Assembly: GCA_011372835.1 (NCBI GenBank) | Contig: DSAJ01000200.1 | Span: 1-12,468, forward strand | Direction of reading: 5' to 3' | Origin: Methanomicrobia archaeon | GTDB taxonomy: Archaea; Methanobacteriota_B; Thermococci; Methanofastidiosales; NM3 | DNA: 12,468 bases | Shown here: positions 5,946 through 12,468 of the stretch, one piece after another | Position numbering within the stretch: position 1 is the stretch's first letter | How the letters are laid out: every line of letters starts with the position of its first letter | The notes under the pieces: generated by a model | What the model was told of the DNA's origin: nothing | Database searches by the model: none | What the model saw: the letters and a program-made list of their open reading frames with translations, nothing else | Program-made: the position numbers and the translations under genes

Positions 5946-8195
5946 TTATCCCGGCAACGCCCCGTAGTCGATCTCGAGGATGTACACCTTGTTACGTGGA
6001 TTTGATGTGTCCTCGTATATGACAGTAAAGGCGTCGTTATTGAAGAACTTGTTCCAGTTGACCGGTACGCCAAAGCCGCCGCCGCGATAGGCTCCAAGCC
6101 ATCCGCGCGTGGCCATGTTGTCCGATATGTAGACGTGGGTGATCCCGTAGCGCTCCCCTATCGTTTTTGTGAGCCCGAGGTCTGATGTCTTGTAGAAGTC
6201 GTATATGTCGTCCTGGACCTGTGCGGGCGCCTTGATGTAGTCGTTGAAGTCGATGTTGCGCAGTGGGAACAGTCCTCCGATGAGCGAACGGCCTGCGCAT
6301 ACACCGCTAATCATCTGTCCCGTATAGTAATCGGCCATGATGAGGTCGTTGCGCTCTGAATTCGCCTTGAACCACACGGCTGCGTCATAGTCCTCGATGA
6401 GGACGCCCGAATTCGTGATCTTGGTGTCCATGTCGTAATCGGGCACAGTGAATCCAGTAAGTGTGAAGTAACCGATGCATGCGATGAATATCATGAATCC
6501 ATAGGCGAACGCACGCTTGTGCTTGCGCAGTTCCATGATGAACAGCGACGAGAGCAAAGCGAACGGTTGGGCGAGGAAGATATAGAATCGATATCCCTCG
6601 AGGGGCCGCACCGTCGTCTCCCACATGAGCCCGTATTCGCGCACGATGGAGAGGATATTCTCGCTGAAGACCTCATAGAGCATGAAGATCGTCCAGAGGA
6701 TGAGAAATGTCTCGAAGGCATTGTTGAGTATGAAGCTCGTACTCTTCTTGTCGGCCTGGTAGGCGAACAGCAGGGGTATGAATATGATGGCGAGCACGCC
6801 GAGCAGCGCATGCGTGGTGAGGAATCGCTCCGCGATATCGCGCAGCCCTATGGCAGCTGACGCGTTCGTCGCTATGAGCGAGGTCGCAACGACGAGCAGC
6901 GCAAACGATGCGAACGTCAACAGCGGGGGCGCTCCATGCCAGCGCCGTGCCAGCGGTGCGCCGATGACGGGGATAGCAAGAAACACGAACAGGACGACGA
7001 CAAGGCTCACGATCGCAAGATAGCTCGGAGAAAACGAGCTCTGGTAAAAGATGAACGTCTTCGTCCAGGCGCCGATGTTGCCTGCGTTGTGCGTGAAGAA
7101 CGTGGCTATGGCTCCTATGAGCAGGGCATCGAGCATGGCGACGATGAGCGCGAACGCGCGCGATGTCTTGAACGCCGTAACGAAGAGGAACGCGGCTATG
7201 GCGGCAAGCATCGAGACGACGGGCGTCGTGACGGTCTTGCCCGCGAATATGCCGCACAAGGCTGATAGTATGATCGTGAGCACGGCTATGTGCCACGGAT
7301 TTGACGTCGTGTCCCTGTTGACGTATGAGAGGCGGTCGACGAGAAGGTAGCCGAAACCGATGAATCCGAGTATCATGAACGGCGCGCCGTAGGCGGTGAG
7401 GTGAGAGCCGAACGTCTGGAGCAGCGTGGATGTCGTGATGATAAATATCCACCAGTAGAACAGGAAGTCGGGCAGCCACCACCAGCTCGAGATGATAAGG
7501 CTCAGCACGAGGGCGATGGCGGTGAACTTGAGCTCATTTCGCACGGGACGCCTGTCCAGCTTGAGCGCTATGAGATAGAGGAGCATGAGACCCACCGTAA
7601 TGAAGAAGGAGAGGTGTGTGAGGAAGTTGATCCCAAGCAGCACCCCTATCCCGAGCGCCGCGTTGCGCGAGAACCCGTATCGCTGCCGAGACAGGTAGAC
7701 GAGCACGATGGGAATGATCATGAGCGTGATCACCTGCGGGTCGGCTATGGCGCTGTACAGTATGAACGAAGGCGTGATGGCGAGGATGATGAGTGCGATG
7801 CGTGCCACCATCTTGTCGTACCATTCACGCACAAGGAAGTAGAATGGAATGGGTGTGAACGCCTCGATGAACGGTACAATGCAGGTCATGACGGTGGGAA
7901 GGTCCATGCCCGAGATGACCGAAAGGCCTGCGAATCCTACCATCGAGAGGGGCGGATACCAGAGCGGGACATCGCCGTAGGGGATGTATCGTATGTCAGG
8001 TATGGGCAAAGAATGGTAATCGAGGATGTGCTGAGACATGCAGATCCTGTACCAGACGTCGCCGAGGAAGACGGGGAGGTGGCTGTCCATCTCGAGCTTC
8101 GGGGCCAGGCGTATGAAGACGCCAAATCCGTAAATTATCAGGATAAGGAGTATGTCGTGGTCTTTGAGCCATTGTAGGAGGGGTTTGCCTTTCAT
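5946..8195 (-). CDS. Multi-pass membrane protein related to STT3/AglB-type GT-C glycosyltransferases
   Basis: A 749-residue protein with about 13 predicted membrane segments in residues 15-580 and a soluble C-terminal domain of about 170 residues (582-749). The layout matches STT3/AglB and other GT-C enzymes. After the first membrane helix comes a loop with an acidic residue (LGDVWYR, Asp46), then HSLPIPDIRYIPYGDVPLWYPPL, which resembles the first external loop of STT3. A second acidic site is in SAIADPQ. The soluble domain has VWFKANSERNDLIMADYYTG; ADYYTG (621-626) falls where oligosaccharyltransferases have WWDYG, so the acceptor motif is altered. It may be a divergent oligosaccharyltransferase, a lipid-linked sugar transferase, or an inactive relative. 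The ATG at 8195 lies 14 bp after the DUF373 gene, with only a weak GGA-type ribosome binding site. Confidence 0.6.
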   Translation of the reverse strand: MKGKPLLQWLKDHDILLILIIYGFGVFIRLAPKLEMDSHLPVFLGDVWYRICMSQHILDYHSLPIPDIRYIPYGDVPLWYPPLSMVGFAGLSVISGMDLPTVMTCIVPFIEAFTPIPFYFLVREWYDKMVARIALIILAITPSFILYSAIADPQVITLMIIPIVLVYLSRQRYGFSRNAALGIGVLLGINFLTHLSFFITVGLMLLYLIALKLDRRPVRNELKFTAIALVLSLIISSWWWLPDFLFYWWIFIITTSTLLQTFGSHLTAYGAPFMILGFIGFGYLLVDRLSYVNRDTTSNPWHIAVLTIILSALCGIFAGKTVTTPVVSMLAAIAAFLFVTAFKTSRAFALIVAMLDALLIGAIATFFTHNAGNIGAWTKTFIFYQSSFSPSYLAIVSLVVVLFVFLAIPVIGAPLARRWHGAPPLLTFASFALLVVATSLIATNASAAIGLRDIAERFLTTHALLGVLAIIFIPLLFAYQADKKSTSFILNNAFETFLILWTIFMLYEVFSENILSIVREYGLMWETTVRPLEGYRFYIFLAQPFALLSSLFIMELRKHKRAFAYGFMIFIACIGYFTLTGFTVPDYDMDTKITNSGVLIEDYDAAVWFKANSERNDLIMADYYTGQMISGVCAGRSLIGGLFPLRNIDFNDYIKAPAQVQDDIYDFYKTSDLGLTKTIGERYGITHVYISDNMATRGWLGAYRGGGFGVPVNWNKFFNNDAFTVIYEDTSNPRNKVYILEIDYGALPG

Positions 8196-8209
8196 GCGTT
8201 ATTCCGTCC

Positions 8210-10354
8210 TTATTGTGTTAACAGGTCCTCTATGTTGGTGGCATAGATGTCCGGATTGTCCTCTGCCGTTCCCGTCTGCATGCCGTCAAGGTCGTTTCGC
8301 CAATCGACCCACACGATGTATGTGGCATATACCTCGGGGCGTTCCTGATCGAGGACAGATGTCGTTACCTGGCGAATCGTACCGCTCTCGATATCGTTGA
8401 GGTAGATGTCCTTGTTGCCGTTGCGGTCGTCCTCCCAGACGATGTACTGTCCGTACACCGATGGATTGATCTGATTGGTGGGGCTGCTTGTCACCTGGGT
8501 CTGCACATTCGTTGTCAGGTTGTACCTGAAGATGTCCCAGTTGCCGTTTCGATTGTCCTCCCAGACGACAGTATCGCCATGGATCGATGGATTGAACTTG
8601 ATCGATCGTCCGCTTGTGATCGTGCTTTCGTTACCCGTGGTGATGTCGTAGCTGAAGATGTTGAACTCCCCAAACCTGTTGTCGAGCCATATCACCGTAT
8701 CATCGTAGATGCGTGGTGAGGTCTGGAATGGTTGCAGCTCGGGGTCGTCCATGCTGATGCGCTCCTCGCTTCCTTTCTCGATGTCGTACATGTAGATGTC
8801 CGAGTTGCCGTTGCGGTCGTCCTCCCAGACGATGACCGAGCCGTAGATGTCCGGATTCGTCTGATTGAACGGATCGTTTGTGATCCGTGAGGTCGTGCCG
8901 CTCTCGATGTCGTACATGTAGATGTCCCAGTTGCCGTTTCGATTGTCCTCCCAGACGACCTTGCCCTGCCATGTGCGAGGGTGGCGCTGATCGTTAGGGC
9001 TGTCACTTAGATTCACCTCGTCCGACGAACCGAGATATTTGATGAAGATGTCCCAGTTGCCATCCCTGTTGTCTTCCCACAGGAAAAACGTCCCAGACCC
9101 CTCCATCTCCCCCATCACTGGATTGTTCTGGTATGCGAGGCTGCGTGTCACGGGAAATGTCAGGTCTCCTGTTGGTTCTATGGCCGTCTCGTCAAGCGCA
9201 TAGACGGTAAGCGCCGTTATGACGAAAATGCCGACGAAGAGGGTGAGTATGCCTCGCCCCCCTATGGGCAATCGCCGCTGTTTGCTTGATTCCCTCTTTA
9301 TCTTCGACCGCTGGATGAGTGAGACACCGATGCCCATCACCGAGAGGAATCCGATCACGAGCAGCGAGAACACCATCTCGTTGCGTGTTATCTCGTTTTG
9401 GGTAAATGATGTGTACTGGTATATGGTGCCAAAGATGCCACAGGCCAGGATGAAGACGATGAGATGGTTCCATATATAGTTGAATCCCCTCGTGTATGCG
9501 CTGATGACGTTGCCGGCAAGCGCTGCGAGGATACCTATGTAGAGCAGTGGGAATGAACCGTCAAAGAAGACGGTGAAGACGTAACGCACCGATTCCCAGT
9601 TGAGGTAGGGCACCATGCCCCATTTGATGTTCTGGAATCCATTGTAGGCGCCATACGCAGCGATGACGAGCGCTACGCTGTAGGCGATGAGCTTGATCCT
9701 TCTGGGCGTTATGCGCTCCCTGACGTAGTCGTCGACGCCAAACCCCTTGGCAAAGAGGTAGATGCCGACGATCGAGAACGTCGAGAACCACCCGTACTTG
9801 GTGAACTCGGGAAAGAGATAGGTGAACGCATAGATGAGGATGATGATGCCGGGCAGCCCGAGAAGCAACCCCGAGACCTTGCGGTCCTCCATCATGCGCT
9901 TGAGGTAACGGTGGAGGATGAAGTAGGTGTCCTCCAGGCTCTCGCTTTGTTGCACCGTGACCCGTTCGATGGACACGAGCAACAACTTCGATTGGAGTAT
10001 GGGAAGGATGTTCTCGTCCTCCCTGCCGTCGGTCACCAGGATGGTGTTGCGGGTGTCATAGAGCGAGATAATCGTGTCGAGCTGCTCGGATATGACCATG
10101 TCCGATGTGACGCCGACCTGCTTGTCGCCCGTCACACATGCAACATAGACCTCGCGCCCCTCGGCCTCGAGCTGGTCGTAGAGCTTGATGCAGTGGAAAA
10201 GGACGTTGGTGTCAGATTCCGTCGGGTCCTTAACCCCCAGGGCAAGCGCAGTATCCATAAGTGCCTTTTTTCCCAGAATAGGACCATTTATGCCTGTTTT
10301 ATCTCCAATATCGTTGTCTCTGTCGACACCGAGAACGAGAATTTTTTTTTCCAC
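8210..10354 (-). CDS. DUF373 membrane protein fused to an extracellular TolB-like beta-propeller
   Basis: A 714-residue two-part protein. Residues 1-350 are a full DUF373 protein: a cytoplasmic Rossmann-like domain with LGVDRDNDIGDKTG and GPILGKKA, VTSDMVISEQLD, LVTDGREDENILPILQSK, then about six membrane helices (169-346). DUF373 is an archaeal family of unknown function that usually ends near here. A basic linker (349-368, RSKIKRESSKQRR) and a seventh helix (369-387) lead to a propeller of seven WxDxR blades with tryptophans at 426, 468, 510, 556, 598, 640 and 682. The positive linker and odd helix count put the propeller outside the cell. It carries four N-x-S/T sequons (448, 497, 575, 612). 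Translation starts at GTG 10354, five bases after GGGGAT; no ATG lies nearby. It is the first gene of the five-gene leftward unit. Confidence 0.88.
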   Translation of the reverse strand: MEKKILVLGVDRDNDIGDKTGINGPILGKKALMDTALALGVKDPTESDTNVLFHCIKLYDQLEAEGREVYVACVTGDKQVGVTSDMVISEQLDTIISLYDTRNTILVTDGREDENILPILQSKLLLVSIERVTVQQSESLEDTYFILHRYLKRMMEDRKVSGLLLGLPGIIILIYAFTYLFPEFTKYGWFSTFSIVGIYLFAKGFGVDDYVRERITPRRIKLIAYSVALVIAAYGAYNGFQNIKWGMVPYLNWESVRYVFTVFFDGSFPLLYIGILAALAGNVISAYTRGFNYIWNHLIVFILACGIFGTIYQYTSFTQNEITRNEMVFSLLVIGFLSVMGIGVSLIQRSKIKRESSKQRRLPIGGRGILTLFVGIFVITALTVYALDETAIEPTGDLTFPVTRSLAYQNNPVMGEMEGSGTFFLWEDNRDGNWDIFIKYLGSSDEVNLSDSPNDQRHPRTWQGKVVWEDNRNGNWDIYMYDIESGTTSRITNDPFNQTNPDIYGSVIVWEDDRNGNSDIYMYDIEKGSEERISMDDPELQPFQTSPRIYDDTVIWLDNRFGEFNIFSYDITTGNESTITSGRSIKFNPSIHGDTVVWEDNRNGNWDIFRYNLTTNVQTQVTSSPTNQINPSVYGQYIVWEDDRNGNKDIYLNDIESGTIRQVTTSVLDQERPEVYATYIVWVDWRNDLDGMQTGTAEDNPDIYATNIEDLLTQ
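8213..9157 (-). repeat. Tandem 126-bp propeller-blade repeats within the DUF373 fusion gene
   Basis: The seven WxDxR blades are spaced 42, 42, 46, 42, 42 and 42 codons apart. The core of each blade reads VWEDxRNGNxDIYxYD. Five blade cores remain similar at DNA level, near 8405-8444, 8531-8569, 8795-8834, 8921-8959 and 9046-9083. The stretch 8531-8569 is identical over 39 bp to 8921-8959, and 8405-8444 differs from 8795-8834 by only about two bases. Both pairs are 390 bp apart, pointing to duplication of a three-blade unit or to later gene conversion. Confidence 0.85.
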
Positions 10355-10359
10355 GCTTT

Positions 10360-10399
10360 ATCCCCTTTATATGCGGCAATCGTAGTGTTTTCTATAAAT
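10360..10399 (-). promoter_or_regulatory. Promoter and ribosome binding site of the leftward five-gene unit
   Basis: On the minus strand ATTTATAG (10399-10392) is a TATA-like element about 40 bp before the GTG at 10354. A start site near 10370 would give a short leader of about 16 nt containing AAGGGGAT (10367-10360). A second AT-rich element, TTTTTATAG, lies at 10414-10406. Which of the two is used cannot be told from sequence. Confidence 0.4.
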
Positions 10400-10510
10400 G
10401 ATTGTCTATAAAAAGTTTCTCTTCTTGTAGAGGACTGCAGGTATGCATCCATGCCGGTCGATAATGGCCCACTCCCTCAAAAATGCGACTCATGGCGGCA
10501 ATGCTATCGA

Positions 10511-10569
10511 GCGGTCGTATGCATTGAGTATATAAATGGCGCATGACCGCGTGGTCACTGCGCATTGAG
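10511..10569. repeat. Direct repeats and hairpin around a TATA box in the 10355-10603 intergenic region
   Basis: GCATTGAG occurs at 10521-10528 and 10562-10569. Each copy is preceded by a GYGGTC element (GCGGTC at 10511, GTGGTC at 10551), so the whole is an imperfect direct repeat of 18-19 bp. Between the copies lie a TATA box (10529-10537) and a hairpin at 10539-10563: GCGCA+TGACC pairs with GGTCA+TGCGC, ten pairs with one bulged C (10558) and a GCGT loop. The left arm GCGGTC (10511-10516) can also pair with GACCGC (10545-10550). The set could be a regulator-binding region, the leader of a small RNA, or the 3' end of the coiled-coil gene's transcript, whose stop is 40 bp away. Apart from this and the nearby promoter elements, the 249-bp gap contains no supported gene. 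Confidence 0.5.
10529..10537. promoter_or_regulatory. Strong TATA box, orientation uncertain
   Basis: TATATAAAT reads as a good archaeal TATA box on the plus strand, and as ATTTATATA on the minus strand. To the right it would direct a transcript starting near 10556, antisense to the end of the coiled-coil gene. To the left it would give a transcript starting near 10508, running toward the DUF373 gene and adding a leader of about 150 nt. Confidence 0.4.
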
Positions 10570-10603
10570 AATGAACAAAATCAGGAAGACATGGAGTGTA
10601 TTG

Positions 10604-11491
10604 CTAAAGGAAGTTGGATTCCTGTAGAATCCGTACTTCCTCGGTGCTTAGCTTCTCGCCGCTTATGAATCGGTCGTAGAGATCCTTTGCCTGGACGTTG
10701 ATCTCGTCCATCATCTTCTTGTTCTCTCTTTCCTTTTCCTTCGTACGGCGGACATGCCCCTCAGCCTTCTTCTCGCCAATCTTGTCCCTGTGCCTGTTCA
10801 TCTGGTCGCGTATCTTGCGAAGCTCGGCATAGGTGTTGTTGAGCACGGACTTCTTCGCTAAAAAGTCCTGGTGCGCTTTGTCCGCCACCTTCTTGGTCTC
10901 GGATGCGCGCTGAGAGTAGTATGTTACCCGTTCGTGGTATTTAGCTGATTCCTGTGAGAATTCAACAACCTTCTCGTGTTCGGCATCGATATCCTTACGA
11001 AGCCCGGATATCTGTTCGCGCAAGCTCTTGATCTTGTCACGCGTCTCCTTTGAGAGCTTCGTGGACTCAAGGTCCTTGCGCATATCGGCTATGTGAGTAA
11101 TGAGCTTATTTTCCTCTTTGAGAGAGAGGACTGATGTTTCAAGTTTCCATTCCATCTCATCGATGCGCTTTTGCAGCTTGAATGGATTGGGAGAGGAACT
11201 GTCCTCATCGGTAAGTTCCTTCTTGATGCCCTTGAGCTCATCCTTTAGCTTAGAGAGTTCTTTGCGCTTTTCATCGCGTCGCTCCTTGTAGGCGGCAACT
11301 TCCTTGTTGGCCTCGTCTCTCTTTTCCTTAGCTTCCTTGAGCTGAGCCAATAACTCCTTGAATTGTTTATTGTTTTCATCTCTCTTTTTGATGCTTTCTT
11401 CTATTTCTGTCTTGAGAATATCGATTTTGTCTTTGAGCTCCTGATGTGATGTCTTTAATGTTCCAAGCTCTTTGTATAAGTCGTCTTCCAA
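10604..11491 (-). CDS. Archaeal coiled-coil protein of the COG1340 type, function unknown
   Basis: A 295-residue, highly charged Lys/Glu-rich protein that is almost entirely coiled coil. There is a first coil at about 1-95, a short Ser/Pro break (SSSPNPF), then RIDEMEWKLETSVLSLKEEN, the most family-specific stretch, and a second long coil. The C-terminus, with LYDRFISGEKLSTEEVRILQE, resembles a small helical tail common in this archaeal family. No signal peptide, membrane segment or catalytic motif is visible, so it is probably cytoplasmic and structural or scaffolding. The frame has no ATG or GTG near its beginning. TTG at 11491 is the likely start because GGGGGAG lies about five bases upstream. 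It is transcribed alone, away from the TrkA-N/DHH gene and toward the DUF373 operon. The protein's biochemical role is not known to me. Confidence 0.82.
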   Translation of the reverse strand: MEDDLYKELGTLKTSHQELKDKIDILKTEIEESIKKRDENNKQFKELLAQLKEAKEKRDEANKEVAAYKERRDEKRKELSKLKDELKGIKKELTDEDSSSPNPFKLQKRIDEMEWKLETSVLSLKEENKLITHIADMRKDLESTKLSKETRDKIKSLREQISGLRKDIDAEHEKVVEFSQESAKYHERVTYYSQRASETKKVADKAHQDFLAKKSVLNNTYAELRKIRDQMNRHRDKIGEKKAEGHVRRTKEKERENKKMMDEINVQAKDLYDRFISGEKLSTEEVRILQESNFL

Positions 11492-11532
11492 CTTGACTCC
11501 CCCGTAGAATTAGTCATACTTTATGACATCCC

Positions 11533-11540
11533 TTTTTATA
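11533..11540 (-). promoter_or_regulatory. TATA box for the coiled-coil gene
   Basis: On the minus strand TATAAAAA lies about 42 bp before the TTG start at 11491, within an AAAATATAAAAA context. A start site near 11512 would leave a leader of about 20 nt carrying the GGGGGAG ribosome binding site. Confidence 0.55.
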
Positions 11541-11598
11541 TTTTACCGTCTCGGACCCGTGTACCTCTTCATACCATCCCTCTGGGAGTAGTTAATTT

Positions 11599-11607
11599 TT
11601 TATAATA
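11599..11607 (+). promoter_or_regulatory. TATA box for the TrkA-N/DHH gene
   Basis: TTTATAATA precedes the gene. A start about 25 bp beyond its centre would fall near 11628, just ahead of the paired ATGs at 11635 and 11638, so the transcript would be nearly leaderless. That placement argues against the longer start at 11617. Confidence 0.5.
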
Positions 11608-11634
11608 GCCGGCATTATGTCTCGATGGTGTTCT

Positions 11635-12468
11635 ATGATGTATCTCGTTCTCGGCCTCGGGACAGTGGGCTTTACGATCGCCTCGGCGCTCAAGGAGCGC
11701 GGGGAGACCGTAACGATCATTGAAAAGGAGGCCTCACGCGTCAAGGAGCTCAAGGAGAAGGGATTTGCCGTCATCGAGGGCGATTTTTTCTCTGCTGCCT
11801 CGGCTGTGCGCAGGACGATTGAGCAATCGAGCGTGATCTTCATCCTTACGGGCAAGGGTGAGACCAACAGCAAGCTTCTCACCTACGTTTACGACCTCAA
11901 TCCCTATGCGTTCATCGTGGTTAGGGCCACGCGGCCCAAGGATGTCAAGGAGCTCAAGTCTCGCGGCGCAGGTGCTGTGATCACGCCCCAGACGGCCATG
12001 GCAGAGGTCGCATTGCAAAAACTCCATTCCATAGAGCGCATCGAGCGAGCGCGACGGCTGAAACAGGGACTCAAGCGTGGAGAACGCCTCGGCATCATCA
12101 TGCACGACAATCCCGACCCCGATGCGATCGCGTCCGCCATGGCGCTGCAAAAGATCGCCGACGAACAGGGGGTAAGTTCGGACATCCTCTATGGCGGCAA
12201 CATCGGCCACCAGCAAAACAAGGTGTTTGTCAACCTTCTTGGCATCGACCTTGTGCGCATCGACGAGTACAACAAATACCTCCTGAGGGGGTATGACCGC
12301 CTGGCGTTCGTCGACCTTTCATCAGATGCGAACACGAGCATACTTCCGTCCGACATCACGCCCGATATCATCATCGACCACCATCCAAAAAGCGGGGACT
12401 ATTCGCTCTCGGTGGAGGACGTGCGAAGCCACATAGGCGCCGTCTCGACGATGCTGACAGAATATCTC
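11635..12468 (+). CDS. TrkA-N (RCK-type) nucleotide-binding domain fused to a DHH phosphoesterase, 3' truncated
   Basis: The 278 residues in the window are the N-terminal part of a longer protein; no stop is reached. Residues 1-120 are a Rossmann-type TrkA-N domain: VLGLGTVG with the GxGxxG loop (7-12), and Glu30 ending the second strand, where NAD-type ligands bind. Residues from about 150 form a DHH phosphoesterase domain: HDNPDPDA (157-164) is the metal-binding DxD motif, Asp227 in FVDLSSDAN is the next ligand, and DHHP (248-251) is the name-giving motif. DHH enzymes of this subfamily hydrolyse short RNAs, pAp or cyclic dinucleotides; the substrate here is unknown. Start choice: ATG 11635 or 11638 fits the TATA box, while ATG 11617 would add six residues. 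No membrane segment is seen, so it is likely cytoplasmic. Confidence 0.88.
   Translation, partial: MMYLVLGLGTVGFTIASALKERGETVTIIEKEASRVKELKEKGFAVIEGDFFSAASAVRRTIEQSSVIFILTGKGETNSKLLTYVYDLNPYAFIVVRATRPKDVKELKSRGAGAVITPQTAMAEVALQKLHSIERIERARRLKQGLKRGERLGIIMHDNPDPDAIASAMALQKIADEQGVSSDILYGGNIGHQQNKVFVNLLGIDLVRIDEYNKYLLRGYDRLAFVDLSSDANTSILPSDITPDIIIDHHPKSGDYSLSVEDVRSHIGAVSTMLTEYL

Noticed and set aside
7401..8177. A 258-codon plus-strand open frame opposite the STT3-like gene
   Set aside because: Its Glu/Asp/His/Arg-rich product is a mirror of hydrophobic membrane codons, and the opposite strand has a convincing membrane protein.
8405..9083. Regularly spaced repeats that could suggest a CRISPR array
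   Set aside because: The repeat period is 126 bp, in frame, and encodes propeller blades; the segments between repeats are also coding and related, unlike spacers.
9911..10411. A 166-codon plus-strand open frame opposite the DUF373 domain
   Set aside because: The minus strand encodes clear DUF373 motifs over the same bases, and this frame has no recognisable domain or ribosome binding site.
10539..10563. The hairpin as an intrinsic terminator of the coiled-coil gene
   Set aside because: On the minus strand no U-rich tract follows it (the next bases read CATTTATATACTC), so the classical form is not met. A role in the 3' end of that transcript is still possible.
10571..10627. An 18-codon plus-strand frame starting ATGAACAAAATC, downstream of the TATA box at 10529
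   Set aside because: It is too short to judge, lacks a ribosome binding site, and overlaps the end of the coiled-coil gene.

Overview
The window looks like a piece of an archaeal chromosome, most likely a euryarchaeon and probably a Thermoplasmatota-type lineage. The evidence is an archaeal NusA-like KH protein followed by archaeal-type uS12, uS7 and EF-2 (with the diphthamide histidine), TATA-box promoters, GGTGA-type ribosome binding sites, and families largely confined to archaea (DUF373, the COG1340 coiled-coil protein, a TrkA-N/DHH fusion). The lineage call rests on remembered resemblance of the EF-2 sequence and is an inference. No rRNA, tRNA, insertion sequence or CRISPR array was seen.

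Left part (1-3509, + strand): the end of a nusA-like gene, then a TATA box and the translation operon rps12-rps7-EF-2. The genes are packed so that each upstream TGA stop lies inside the next gene's ribosome binding site. EF-2 ends in a 19-bp tail-to-tail overlap with the gene cluster on the other strand.

Middle part (10354 down to 3491, - strand): five genes in one direction with gaps or overlaps of 0-40 bp, so probably one transcription unit. In order of transcription they are: a DUF373 membrane protein with a seven-blade TolB-like propeller fused to its C-terminus; an STT3/AglB-like multi-pass membrane protein; nicotinate-nucleotide pyrophosphorylase (nadC); a Cas4-like protein that keeps its iron-sulfur cysteines but has lost every nuclease motif; and an intact Cas4-type nuclease. 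The first two look like a cell-envelope pair, since the propeller should be outside the cell and carries N-glycosylation sequons. The two Cas4-like genes look like an active/inactive pair used without CRISPR. Why nadC and DNA-end enzymes share an operon with surface proteins is not explained.

Right part (10355-12468): a 249-bp intergenic region with a strong TATA box between direct repeats and beside a strong hairpin; a leftward gene for a long coiled-coil protein; a divergent promoter region with a TATA box for each side; and a rightward TrkA-N/DHH phosphoesterase gene cut by the window end.

The most interesting points are the active/dead Cas4 pair, the DUF373-propeller fusion with its 390-bp internal super-repeat, the STT3-like neighbour, and the repeat-rich promoter region near 10.5 kb.
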